Origin: Enteractinococcus sp.
Lineage (GTDB): Bacteria; Actinomycetota; Actinomycetes; Actinomycetales; Micrococcaceae
DNA length: 12,999 bases
Direction of reading: 5' to 3'
NCBI GenBank assembly: GCA_029267455.1
Contig: JAJUIX010000009.1
Location: 1 to 12,999 of the forward strand
The position numbers and the translations under genes are program-made. Below are positions 6,596 to 12,999 of the stretch, one piece after another. The notes beneath the pieces were generated by a model. The model saw nothing but the letters and a program-made list of their open reading frames with translations, did not search any database and was not told where the DNA came from. Position 1 is the stretch's first letter, and each line of letters opens with the position of its first letter.

Positions 6596-6634
6596 TGGGG
6601 TCCTTGATCTCTGGTCTTGAACTTGTCCGTCACG

Positions 6635-6640
6635 ATACTA
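6635..6640 (-). promoter_or_regulatory. Candidate -10 box for the WGR-like / aldo-keto reductase unit
   Basis: The minus strand reads TAGTAT, fitting TAnnnT, about 40 nt upstream of the GTG at 6595 and downstream of the acnA terminator. At 17 bp upstream lies CTGATC, a poor -35. A promoter is needed here because the terminator should stop transcription from acnA. Confidence 0.35.
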
Positions 6641-6678
6641 CCCGTTGACCTTTGGGAGATCAGTGGTAGGAAGAACAA

Positions 6679-6712
6679 TGGCCCGGCAGCCCTGATACGG
6701 GTTGCCGGGCCA
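6679..6712 (-). terminator. Rho-independent terminator of acnA
   Basis: TGGCCCGGCA (6679-6688) and TGCCGGGCCA (6703-6712) are perfect inverse complements. The stem extends inward by GCCC against GGGT, giving about 14 bp closed by a 6-nt TGATAC loop. On the minus strand the hairpin is followed by TTGTTCTTCC, a T-rich tail; the plus-strand side lacks one. It lies about 40 nt after the acnA stop codon and ends the leftward transcript before the WGR-like gene. Confidence 0.9.
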
Positions 6713-6753
6713 TCAATTCGTCAAGAATTATGACGTATCACCTACGGTGAGGC

Positions 6754-9459
6754 TTATTTATTTTTCTGTGCCATCTGGCGCAGGACGTACTGCAGAATAC
6801 CACCGTTGCGGTAGTAGTCAGCTTCACCTGGGGTGTCGATACGAACTGTTGCGTCGAATTCGACCTTGGAACCATCTTCCTTGGTAGCCGTGACGTGAAC
6901 AGTCTTAGGGGTGGTTCCGTTATTCATCTCGCTGATCCCGGAGATATCGAAGGTTTCGGTACCATCTAGGCCCAGAGAGTCAGCGGAGTCACCGGTTGGG
7001 AACTCAAGTGGTAGGACGCCCATACCGATCAGGTTTGAACGGTGGATACGTTCAAATGATTCGGTAATGACCGCTTTGACACCCAGGAGTGCTGTACCTT
7101 TTGCCGCCCAGTCACGTGAGGAACCGGAACCGTATTCCTTACCGCCGAGCACGACCAGGGGCGTGCCTTCTTTCTGGTAGTTCATCGCTGCGTCGTAGAC
7201 GTAAGCCTGTGGGCCACCTTCTTGGGTGAAGTCGCGCGTGAAGCCACCTTCGACACCGTCCAGCATCTGGTTGCGGATGCGGATGTTAGCGAAGGTACCG
7301 CGGATCATGACTTCGTGGTTACCACGACGAGAGCCGTAGGAGTTGAAGTCTTTGCGCTGCACGCCGTGCTCAAGCAGGTACTTACCAGCTGGTGTATCTG
7401 ACTTGAACGCACCTGCAGGTGAGATGTGGTCAGTGGTGACAGAGTCACCCAGCTTGAGCAGCACGCGAGCCCCTGAAACGTCCTCAACAGGTTCAGGCTG
7501 CAAGGTCATACCTTCGAAGTACGGCGGTTTGCGCACGTAGGTCGATTCGGGATCCCAGTCGAAGGTGCTACCTTCTGGTGTCTCCAGGCTCTGCCAGCGG
7601 TGGTCACCGTCGAAAATGGTGGAGTATTCTGCGGTGAACATGTCTGTATCGATGGATTCATCGATGATTTGCTGGACTTCGGTTGGGTCCGGCCAGATAT
7701 CTGCCAGGAAGACGTCGTTGCCTTCAGAGTCCTGACCTAGAGGTTCTTTTTCGAAATCGAAGTCCATGGTTCCGGCCAGTGCATAGGCTACAACCAGTGG
7801 TGGCGAGGCCAGGTAGTTCATTTTCACATCAGGGTTGATGCGGCCTTCGAAGTTTCGGTTACCGGACAGCACCGAGGTGACTGCCAGGTCATTCTCGTTG
7901 ACGACCTTGGAAATTTCTGGATGGAGTGGACCCGAGTTTCCAATACAGGTGGTGCAACCGTAACCGACAATGGAGAAGCCCAGCTCTTCCAGGTGTGGGA
8001 TGAGCCCAGATTTCTCATAGTATTCAGTCACGACACGCGATCCTGGGGCCACGGAAGTTTTGACCCATGGTTTGGAGGTCAGACCCTTTTCGACGGCGTT
8101 GCGTGCCAGCACGGCTGCTGACATCATCACCGATGGGTTGGAAGTGTTAGTGCACGAGGTGATCGAGGCGATCGCGACTTTCCCGTGATCCAGTTCAAAT
8201 TCGCTACCATTGTCCAAAGCAACTTGGGCTTTGCGGGATGGTCGACCTACGCCAGCTTCGTCGGTGTCGGCGAAGTCATGGATATCTTTTCGGAACTGAC
8301 TCTTGGAATCATCCAAGACGATACGGTCCTGAGGACGACGTGGACCGGAGATCGACGGCACAACAGTCGACAAGTCCAATTCCATGTACTCGGAGTATTC
8401 AACTTCCTTGGAAGGGTCATGCCACAGGCCCTGTTCCTTAGTGTATGCCTCAACCAGGCGGATATTTTCTTCGGAACGGCCAGTGAGGCGCAGGTAGTCA
8501 AGCGTGACTTGGTCGATGGGGAACATTGCCGCAGTCGAGCCGAACTCGGGTGACATGTTCCCGATGGTCGCACGGTTGGCAAGTGGTACCGAGCTGACAC
8601 CTTCGCCGTAGAATTCAACGAATTTTCCGACCACGCCGTGCTCGCGCAGCATCTCGGTGATGGTCAACACGACATCGGTTGCGGTTGCGCCCGCAGGGAT
8701 TTCACCGGTGAGTTTGAACCCGACAACCCGTGGCACCAGCATGGACACTGGCTGGCCAAGCATAGCTGCTTCAGCTTCGATACCGCCAACGCCCCAGCCA
8801 AGCACACCGAGGCCGTTAACCATGGTGGTATGGGAGTCAGTACCTACACAGGTGTCTGGGTATGCGCGCAGCACACCGTCGACTTCACGAGTCATGACGG
8901 TGCGAGCCAGGTATTCGATGTTGACCTGGTGGACAATACCCATTCCGGGTGGCACGACTTTGAAATCGTCAAATGCGGTCTGGCCCCAGCGCAAGAACTG
9001 GTAACGCTCGCCGTTGCGTTCGTATTCAATTTCGACGTTGCGCTCAACGGCGTCTGGCGTGCCGAAGTGGTCAATCTGTACCGAGTGGTCAATGACCAAC
9101 TCTGCTGGTGCAAGCGGGTTGACCTGTTCTGGGTCTCCCCCGAGGTCTACAATGGCCTCACGCATCGTGGCCAGGTCAACGACACACGGCACACCGGTGA
9201 AGTCCTGCATGAGGACGCGGGCCGGAGTGAATTGAATTTCCGTGCTGGGCTGAGCGGCTGGATCCCAGTTTGCGAGAGATTGAATCTGCTCTTTGGTGAT
9301 ATTTTCGCCGTCTTCGGTGCGTAGCAGGTTCTCGAGCAAAATTTTCAGCGAGTATGGAAGCTTCTCGGAACCTTCGACCTTGTCGAGTCGATATATTTCA
9401 TATTCAGCGCCATCGACGTTCAAGACGTCTTTGGAGCCGAAGCTATCAACTGTAGTCAC
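6754..9459 (-). CDS. acnA: Aconitate hydratase A (aconitase)
   Basis: Aconitase interconverts citrate and isocitrate in the TCA cycle, in the cytoplasm, using a [4Fe-4S] cluster. With GTG 9457-9459 as start the protein has 901 residues, normal for the AcnA type. Cluster cysteines are Cys436 ([11 protein letters not shown]), Cys502 and Cys505 ([12 protein letters not shown]). Active-site segments include [16 protein letters not shown] and [13 protein letters not shown] with the likely catalytic Ser780. The swivel domain (about 690-890) begins near [13 protein letters not shown] and contains [20 protein letters not shown] prefer GTG 9459 to an in-frame ATG 25 codons upstream. GAGGAG lies 6 nt before the GTG, and the family N-terminus ([12 protein letters not shown]) begins there. 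It is transcribed leftward, 159 nt after the TrmA-type gene, with its own terminator and a possible long leader. No acnR-type TetR regulator gene is in view. Nothing is truncated. Confidence 0.98.
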   Translation of the reverse strand: MTTVDSFGSKDVLNVDGAEYEIYRLDKVEGSEKLPYSLKILLENLLRTEDGENITKEQIQSLANWDPAAQPSTEIQFTPARVLMQDFTGVPCVVDLATMREAIVDLGGDPEQVNPLAPAELVIDHSVQIDHFGTPDAVERNVEIEYERNGERYQFLRWGQTAFDDFKVVPPGMGIVHQVNIEYLARTVMTREVDGVLRAYPDTCVGTDSHTTMVNGLGVLGWGVGGIEAEAAMLGQPVSMLVPRVVGFKLTGEIPAGATATDVVLTITEMLREHGVVGKFVEFYGEGVSSVPLANRATIGNMSPEFGSTAAMFPIDQVTLDYLRLTGRSEENIRLVEAYTKEQGLWHDPSKEVEYSEYMELDLSTVVPSISGPRRPQDRIVLDDSKSQFRKDIHDFADTDEAGVGRPSRKAQVALDNGSEFELDHGKVAIASITSCTNTSNPSVMMSAAVLARNAVEKGLTSKPWVKTSVAPGSRVVTEYYEKSGLIPHLEELGFSIVGYGCTTCIGNSGPLHPEISKVVNENDLAVTSVLSGNRNFEGRINPDVKMNYLASPPLVVAYALAGTMDFDFEKEPLGQDSEGNDVFLADIWPDPTEVQQIIDESIDTDMFTAEYSTIFDGDHRWQSLETPEGSTFDWDPESTYVRKPPYFEGMTLQPEPVEDVSGARVLLKLGDSVTTDHISPAGAFKSDTPAGKYLLEHGVQRKDFNSYGSRRGNHEVMIRGTFANIRIRNQMLDGVEGGFTRDFTQEGGPQAYVYDAAMNYQKEGTPLVVLGGKEYGSGSSRDWAAKGTALLGVKAVITESFERIHRSNLIGMGVLPLEFPTGDSADSLGLDGTETFDISGISEMNNGTTPKTVHVTATKEDGSKVEFDATVRIDTPGEADYYRNGGILQYVLRQMAQKNK

Positions 9460-9562
9460 AGTGGACTCCTCTTTTCCCGCCCACCAAGGGCGTATCCATT
9501 GTCCGGTGTAAGCTGTGTCGCTCAACGCATGCAAGTGACACGTCAGGGCACTGCCGGTGCGA

Positions 9563-9596
9563 ACCGCCCAGCCCGGTCACAGCATGCTTGGGCGGT
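9563..9596 (-). promoter_or_regulatory. Inverted repeat in the acnA upstream region
   Basis: ACCGCCCA (9563-9570) and TGGGCGGT (9589-9596) are perfect inverse complements separated by 18 nt. The spacer includes the palindrome AGCATGCT (9581-9588). The element lies about 105-137 nt upstream of the acnA GTG and just downstream of the TrmA-type stop. No T-tract follows on the minus strand, so it is not a standard terminator for that gene. It could be a leader structure or a protein-binding site. Confidence 0.45.
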
Positions 9597-9605
9597 GTGG
9601 CTTTT

Positions 9606-9611
9606 ATTCTA
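9606..9611 (-). promoter_or_regulatory. Candidate -10 box for acnA
   Basis: The minus strand reads TAGAAT (5 of 6 to TATAAT), immediately after the TrmA-type stop codon. A start near 9599 would place the 9563-9596 inverted repeat at the very 5' end of a leader of about 140 nt. No good -35 is visible, so this is tentative. Confidence 0.3.
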
Positions 9612-9618
9612 ACGCGCC

Positions 9619-11097
9619 TCACCCGCGCGCGCGTGTTTGTCTCAATGTCGCTGAAGGCCGAAAAGTGGTGACTGTCTCCATGTGATAAGTATCTGGAAAC
9701 AAGTCGTAAATCGTGCTTTGTTCGATCTCCCAGCCGTGCTCGACAAGCCATTTTGTATCGCGGGCGAACGAGGCGGGGTCGCACGATACATACACGATCT
9801 TCTCAGCTGCTAACTGGTGGATTCTCGTGATGGCGGCTCTACCGGCCCCGGCGCGAGGCGGATCCAGAACCACGGCATCGATCTGACGACCCTCCAGTCC
9901 ACCTTGCTCAATGGGTGCCTCGGGGCGCTGCAACCAGGAACCAATAATGCGGTCAGTCAGACCATTGATCACATAAGTATTTTTCTGATCGTGGAGATTC
10001 TTACGAGCATCGCGGGAGGCGCCGGGAGAGGCTTCGACGGAAAATACGGCTCCGTCGTCGCCCACAGCATCGGCAATAAAGCGAGAAAACAGGCCAGCTC
10101 CGGCATATAAGTCAGCCACAACGTGGCCTGGTTGAAGATCGAGCTCGTCCATGACGGCATTCACTAAGGTGGCCGGCGCGTCTCGGTGTACCTGCCAGAA
10201 TCCGTCACCGGAAACACGGAACGTGTGCGTTCCATACTCCTGGGTCTCGACGATTTCGCGTAACCAGGTCCTACCCCGTAGGCGCACCATTTCAAGCGGG
10301 CCGAACTGCTTGGTGCGCAGTCCCACCACGACCGAAACCTTCGATGGCAGATGGATCATGCGTTTGCGCCACTGACCGATGTGTTGTTCAAGTTGTTTTT
10401 TGTTTGCGGCGACCGATTCCAGGGGGAAGATCACTACGAGTACTTCTTCGCCGTGGGCTGGTGTGGCGACTTCAACTCGACCTGCACCAGTGAAATCAAT
10501 GTCCCAGAGCTGGAGCGCGTCTAACTGACGCACGCCAAGGGGAATATTACGAACAGGCACCACAGTGGCAGATCGGTGGACGTTCATTGCGAGCCGACCG
10601 GTAGAAGTCACCGAAAAAGCGTTGCGGGTTCGCCAATGCAATCCTGTGGGTTCATCTTCGGCGATCCCGACCACGGGCGCTTCTATGTTGAGCTGGCCAA
10701 TACGGGTCATAGTGTCACGGAATACCTGAGCTTTGAGGCGTCGCTGGTGCTCAAGCGTAATGTGGCCGAATTCGGCACCCCCGACAGGGAAACGTCCCGA
10801 TGCATGAGCGCGAATAGAATCAGCAAGTTTCCACTGGTGCGAGCGACGAAATTCCGAAGGACGGATAACCGAAACTGTATCTGCTCGCCAGAAACGGGCG
10901 TCCTCACCGCCTGCTGTTACTGCTGCGTTGACGATCTCACCGGGTATAGCATGCCGTACAAACACCACCCTGCCATCATGTCGAGCGACGCAATGCCCAC
11001 CGTGAGCCATAGCACCAACTTCTAACGTTAGGATCTGGCCCGCATCTTTGTCGTGGGCAGCCAGATGCGCGGCAGTCTGTGAACCTGTGCTTGTCAT
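9619..11097 (-). CDS. TrmA/RlmCD-type RNA (uracil-C5)-methyltransferase with TRAM domain
   Basis: The 492-residue protein methylates C5 of a uridine in RNA using S-adenosylmethionine. Whether the target is 23S rRNA (RlmC/RlmD type) or tRNA (TrmA type) cannot be decided. An N-terminal TRAM RNA-binding domain covers about 20-78 (LTLEVGAMAHGGHCVARHDG, VVFVRHAIPGE). The SAM fold shows motif I DLYAGAG (329-335) and LDPPRAGAG (Asp412 to Arg415). The catalytic nucleophile is Cys439 in VYVSCDPASFARD, and the general-base glutamate lies in METVTTF near the C-terminus. The N-terminal cysteine cluster of RlmD-like [4Fe-4S] enzymes is absent. ATG 11097 is used; only a weak CAGG is seen 7 nt before it. 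It lies between DUF3159 and acnA, its usual neighbours. Its upstream 146 nt hold three dyads and a candidate -10, which suggests separate regulation. Confidence 0.95.
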   Translation of the reverse strand: MTSTGSQTAAHLAAHDKDAGQILTLEVGAMAHGGHCVARHDGRVVFVRHAIPGEIVNAAVTAGGEDARFWRADTVSVIRPSEFRRSHQWKLADSIRAHASGRFPVGGAEFGHITLEHQRRLKAQVFRDTMTRIGQLNIEAPVVGIAEDEPTGLHWRTRNAFSVTSTGRLAMNVHRSATVVPVRNIPLGVRQLDALQLWDIDFTGAGRVEVATPAHGEEVLVVIFPLESVAANKKQLEQHIGQWRKRMIHLPSKVSVVVGLRTKQFGPLEMVRLRGRTWLREIVETQEYGTHTFRVSGDGFWQVHRDAPATLVNAVMDELDLQPGHVVADLYAGAGLFSRFIADAVGDDGAVFSVEASPGASRDARKNLHDQKNTYVINGLTDRIIGSWLQRPEAPIEQGGLEGRQIDAVVLDPPRAGAGRAAITRIHQLAAEKIVYVSCDPASFARDTKWLVEHGWEIEQSTIYDLFPDTYHMETVTTFRPSATLRQTRARG

Positions 11098-11139
11098 TGA
11101 TCGGCCTGCTTCAAGTTGTCTCGTGAGTGCTGTCGTATG

Positions 11140-11165
11140 GTGAACCTCGGCAAGCCGAATTTCAC
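11140..11165. promoter_or_regulatory. 26-bp interrupted dyad in the TrmA-type gene leader
   Basis: GTGAA, two unpaired bases, TCGGC, AA, GCCGA, two unpaired bases, TTCAC: a symmetric dyad centred on 11152/11153, about 43-68 nt before the ATG at 11097. It could form an RNA hairpin in the leader or be a bipartite operator. No T-tract follows on the minus strand. Confidence 0.45.
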
Positions 11166-11197
11166 GCTGATCTCATGTATCAATATCCCTCTCAACC

Positions 11198-11203
11198 ATA
11201 GTA
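11198..11203 (-). promoter_or_regulatory. Candidate -10 box for the TrmA-type gene
   Basis: The minus strand reads TACTAT (TAnnnT). It lies about 100 nt upstream of the ATG at 11097. The 11218-11229 dyad would then overlap the -35 position. No independent -35 consensus is visible there. Confidence 0.3.
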
Positions 11204-11217
11204 TCTCTTCAGCCTGT

Positions 11218-11229
11218 GTGATGTATCAC
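11218..11229. promoter_or_regulatory. Operator-like dyad GTGAT-N2-ATCAC
   Basis: GTGATGTATCAC has perfect 5-bp arms around GT. Its centre is exactly 18 bp from that of the next dyad. The octamer ATGTATCA inside it recurs at 11175-11182. It is well placed to cover the -35 region of the candidate promoter at 11198-11203. The cognate protein is unknown. Confidence 0.45.
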
Positions 11230-11235
11230 CATGAA

Positions 11236-11247
11236 GTGACGCGTCAC
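11236..11247. promoter_or_regulatory. Perfect 12-bp palindrome GTGACGCGTCAC over the DUF3159 stop
   Basis: GTGACGCGTCAC is its own reverse complement. It overlaps the DUF3159 TGA stop (11244-11246) and shares GTGA/TCAC arms with the dyad at 11218-11229. On the minus strand no T-run follows, so it is not a normal terminator of DUF3159. Confidence 0.45.
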
Positions 11248-11996
11248 ATTTTTGGTTTCACTTCAGGCTCACCTGCGGAATCATCATTTTCGGCTCCCGT
11301 GTCATTCTTTGTCATCTGTTCAGCTACAGAAGGGCGGGACACAAGCCACCCGAACCACAGGACCAGGGCATAAAGGGGCACACCCATTACTAAGCGTGCC
11401 GTCCCTAGTGCTACCACATCATTTGCCCAATACATTGGCAACTGTACGAAAAGTCTGGCTACAAAGACCACCACCATAAGCAAAGTGGCAATCTGATATT
11501 TTCGACGCCGAATAAGATTCTTCTGCCACCCAATACCTTCTCCTCGAATCCAGCCGTAGATGAGACCCATAATGGGCCACTTGAGGGCCATCGAGAGCGC
11601 AAATGCCGCACCATATGCGGCAGATATATAGAAGCCAATCACGTAATAACCGCGCGCATCATTTTGCATCAGGGCCACCGCGGCGGACACTGCGACCCCG
11701 AAGACCCCTGCTAATGCTTGAGTCAGCGGCTGCTTTTGTATAAGCCTGATGATGCTTGCAATCGCAGCTAGCCCCACGGCATAGATAGCGGAGACCAGAA
11801 CGTCGGTGGTGATGATAAAGGTAACTAAAAATACCAGTGCTGGCACGGTAGCTTCTGCTATACCACGGACACCACCGACCGAACCTAAGAGGTCAAGTTG
11901 TCCATCGGTTGTGACCGCGGTGCGGCCCGCCAGGCTTTGAGCAACGTGTTTCATTTGCTCGTGATGTTGTTTTGGCTGTTCTTCGGCGTTGCGCAC
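11244..11996 (-). CDS. DUF3159 family integral membrane protein
   Basis: From GTG 11994-11996 the product has 250 residues. I recognise DUF3159 from the LLGSVGGVRGIAEATVPALVF segment (about 36-57), its near-universal start, and from YYVIGFYISAAYGAAFALSM. About six or seven hydrophobic helices are visible, near 48-66, 67-87, 93-110, 117-137, 140-150, 168-187 and 195-219. An acidic hydrophilic tail follows (AENDDSAGEPEVKP). The family is actinobacterial with no established function to my knowledge. It sits in its usual place between DUF3710 and the TrmA-type gene, without the OB-fold gene often found beside it. The start is doubtful: GTG 11996 has no Shine-Dalgarno. The frame stays open upstream, where AGGAG (12033-12037) is followed 3 nt later by ATT 12027-12029. 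A third option is ATG at residue 15. Confidence 0.9.
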   Translation of the reverse strand: MRNAEEQPKQHHEQMKHVAQSLAGRTAVTTDGQLDLLGSVGGVRGIAEATVPALVFLVTFIITTDVLVSAIYAVGLAAIASIIRLIQKQPLTQALAGVFGVAVSAAVALMQNDARGYYVIGFYISAAYGAAFALSMALKWPIMGLIYGWIRGEGIGWQKNLIRRRKYQIATLLMVVVFVARLFVQLPMYWANDVVALGTARLVMGVPLYALVLWFGWLVSRPSVAEQMTKNDTGAENDDSAGEPEVKPKM

Positions 11997-12046
11997 GGCG
12001 ATACTCGATTCGGAATGACGTCTCGTAATGGTCTCCTGGCCAGTGC

Positions 12047-12751
12047 CTATTGCTTAGCGTCAGCTTGTTTAGCTTGTTGTCGTCGGCGAGCTGCCGCTTC
12101 ACGCATCGCAGCGAGCACGTTTTCGGGCGGAGTAAGCTCTAACATTTGACGTGCCGGGAGGGGTCGGTCCCCGCGCTCAATAACGGTGTTTTTCAGAATG
12201 TCATATAAGAGCGCGGCATCGCTTTTATTTAATGCCGCCTTACCCATGAACATGGCGCGGATCATCCAGCGCGGGCCATCAATGCCAAGAAATCTGGCAA
12301 CTCTTTCGCCTTTGCGTCCGTCTGGAAGTTTCGCTGGAATCCGAATGAGAAGTTCTTGACCAAACTCACCGTCTTCAAGGGTGACTTTTGCGCCTTTAGC
12401 GGTTTTGTTCTGGTCAAACATTTCCTGACGAATCTCATCCCATTGACCGCCCGAGCGTGGAGCAGCAAACGCCTGGATTTGCAGTGTCGATTTCTCATGC
12501 ACGGCTGAGACAGCAAATACTTTTTGTTTCGCCTGTTCCTGCTCTAAGCGGTAAGACACATTTTTGCGTAACGGTACTTTGATGGCCCCTAGGTCCATGT
12601 AGCCCTTACTGAAATCCCGGGTCTCAACCTCGGAAATATCGAAAGGCCCGTCCGGACGGCTATCAGCGACGGGGGCTTCTTCGTCCTCCCGCAAGTGTTC
12701 AGGCAACACCACGGTTTCAGCTTGTACGTGTCTGTTGCGACCAAAAAGCAT
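12047..12751 (-). CDS. DUF3710 family protein (function unknown)
   Basis: A 234-residue soluble protein with no signal peptide or membrane helix. Recognisable DUF3710 features are the acidic GPFDISEVE (about 36-44), YMDLGAIKVPL (51-61), LQIQAFAAPRSGGQWDEIR, GEFGQELLIRIPAKLPDG and the conserved RVARFLGIDGPRWMIRAMFMG block (about 156-176). A charged Arg/Gln/Ala tail ends the protein. The family is actinobacterial and consistently adjacent to dut; its function is unknown to me. ATG 12749-12751 is chosen because AAAGGAGAA (12761-12769) precedes it at normal spacing and the MLFGR N-terminus is family-like. An in-frame ATG further upstream lies inside dut and has no ribosome-binding site. The gap to dut is 43 nt and to DUF3159 at most 50 nt, so dut, DUF3710 and DUF3159 are probably one operon. 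Confidence 0.92.
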   Translation of the reverse strand: MLFGRNRHVQAETVVLPEHLREDEEAPVADSRPDGPFDISEVETRDFSKGYMDLGAIKVPLRKNVSYRLEQEQAKQKVFAVSAVHEKSTLQIQAFAAPRSGGQWDEIRQEMFDQNKTAKGAKVTLEDGEFGQELLIRIPAKLPDGRKGERVARFLGIDGPRWMIRAMFMGKAALNKSDAALLYDILKNTVIERGDRPLPARQMLELTPPENVLAAMREAAARRRQQAKQADAKQ

Positions 12752-12794
12752 CGTAGAGCATTCTCCTTTAAGTTCACTATGACCGTATCGCAGA

Positions 12795-12999
12795 TCAAGC
12801 CCCTGCGACAAAGCCTCCGGTGGAGCCAAAGCCAGCGTCTTGCCGAGCTGAGTCAGGCAACTCGTCGACTATCGTAAATTCCGCTTGATACACCGGTTGA
12901 ATCACCAGTTGAGCAATACGTTCACCACGTTGCAGGTGTATCGTTTCCGCCGGATCGAGGTTGATCAGAGGAACTTTAATTTCGCCTCGATAGCCCGCA
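12795..12999 (-). CDS. dut: Deoxyuridine triphosphate nucleotidohydrolase (dUTPase), C-terminal part
   Basis: The last 67 codons of dut run leftward from the window edge to TGA 12795-12797. The enzyme hydrolyses dUTP to dUMP and pyrophosphate, keeping uracil out of DNA and feeding thymidylate synthesis. The visible part contains (D)[15 protein letters not shown], conserved motif III, motif [15 protein letters not shown] and the C-terminal motif V GFGSTGGF, which closes over the substrate in trimeric dUTPases. The end is intact, finishing FVAGA. The 5' portion is outside the window. It is the most upstream gene seen of the leftward dut, DUF3710, DUF3159 group, the standard actinobacterial arrangement. 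Confidence 0.96.
   Translation of the reverse strand, partial: AGYRGEIKVPLINLDPAETIHLQRGERIAQLVIQPVYQAEFTIVDELPDSARQDAGFGSTGGFVAGA

Noticed and set aside
6716..6730. AATTC-N5-GAATT inverted repeat downstream of acnA
   Set aside because: Short AT-rich arms with no associated signal; likely chance.
6738..6750. Short dyad TCACC-N3-GGTGA just after the acnA stop
   Set aside because: The 5-bp arms could easily arise by chance, and the real terminator is the much stronger hairpin at 6679-6712.
8638..9324. 228-codon open frame on the plus strand inside acnA
   Set aside because: It is antisense to strongly conserved aconitase codons, has no family resemblance and no convincing start signal; it arises from codon bias of the real gene.
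9460..9534. In-frame 25-codon N-terminal extension of acnA starting at ATG 9532-9534
   Set aside because: The extension is not family-like, and the GAGGAG Shine-Dalgarno sits 6 nt before GTG 9459.
10576..11025. 149-codon plus-strand frame antisense to the TrmA-type gene
   Set aside because: It is entirely inside a well-supported gene, with cysteine-rich low-quality composition typical of a shadow frame.
12752..12829. In-frame 26-codon extension of DUF3710 into dut
   Set aside because: It overlaps conserved dut codons in another frame and lacks a ribosome-binding site, whereas ATG 12751 has a strong one.

Overview
The window looks like an ordinary chromosomal stretch from an actinobacterium of the order Micrococcales, probably a member of Micrococcaceae with only moderate G+C. 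The reasons are family content and order. A dut, DUF3710, DUF3159, TRAM/TrmA-type RNA methyltransferase, acnA series runs leftward in the right half. A DUF3000 and ribonuclease D pair with an HRDC domain lies further left. DUF3000, DUF3159 and DUF3710 are essentially actinobacterial families. The genus cannot be fixed from this sequence alone. No mobile element, tRNA, rRNA, CRISPR array or integration scar was seen, and I found no convincing undescribed multi-gene system.

Layout. 1-348 (minus): 5' part of a YebC/PmpR protein. 426-1751 (minus): membrane-anchored alpha/beta hydrolase. 1857-2312 (plus): methionine sulfoxide reductase B. 2379-4273 (plus): DUF3000 and ribonuclease D. 4326-4769 (plus): Tat-exported Rieske iron-sulfur lipoprotein. 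This converges, 6 nt apart, with a leftward set: WGR-like protein (6092-6595), aldo/keto reductase (5115-6089) and a small PLDc_N-like membrane protein (4776-5027, probably longer). A strong terminator (6679-6712) separates that set from aconitase (6754-9459). Right of it, all leftward, are the TrmA-type methyltransferase (9619-11097), DUF3159 (11244-11996), DUF3710 (12047-12751) and the 3' end of dut (from 12795).

How the genes fit together. Most are housekeeping: nucleotide-pool hygiene (dUTPase), RNA maturation or modification (ribonuclease D, uracil-C5 methyltransferase), the TCA cycle (aconitase) and protein repair or redox chemistry (MsrB, Rieske, aldo/keto reductase). In related genomes dxs normally lies between acnA and ribonuclease D. 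Here that slot holds the Rieske, PLDc_N, reductase and WGR-like genes.

The less ordinary signals are in expression control. Three genes (ribonuclease D, the PLDc_N protein and DUF3159) have an ATT codon a few bases after a purine-rich Shine-Dalgarno-like stretch, upstream of a poorly supported conventional start. At least two genes (msrB, DUF3000) have a TAnnnT box exactly 6 nt before the start codon, as in leaderless transcripts. The leader of the TrmA-type gene (11098-11247) contains three dyads with GTGA/TCAC arms. Aconitase has a possible long leader with an 8-bp inverted repeat, and yebC has a hairpin directly against its Shine-Dalgarno sequence.
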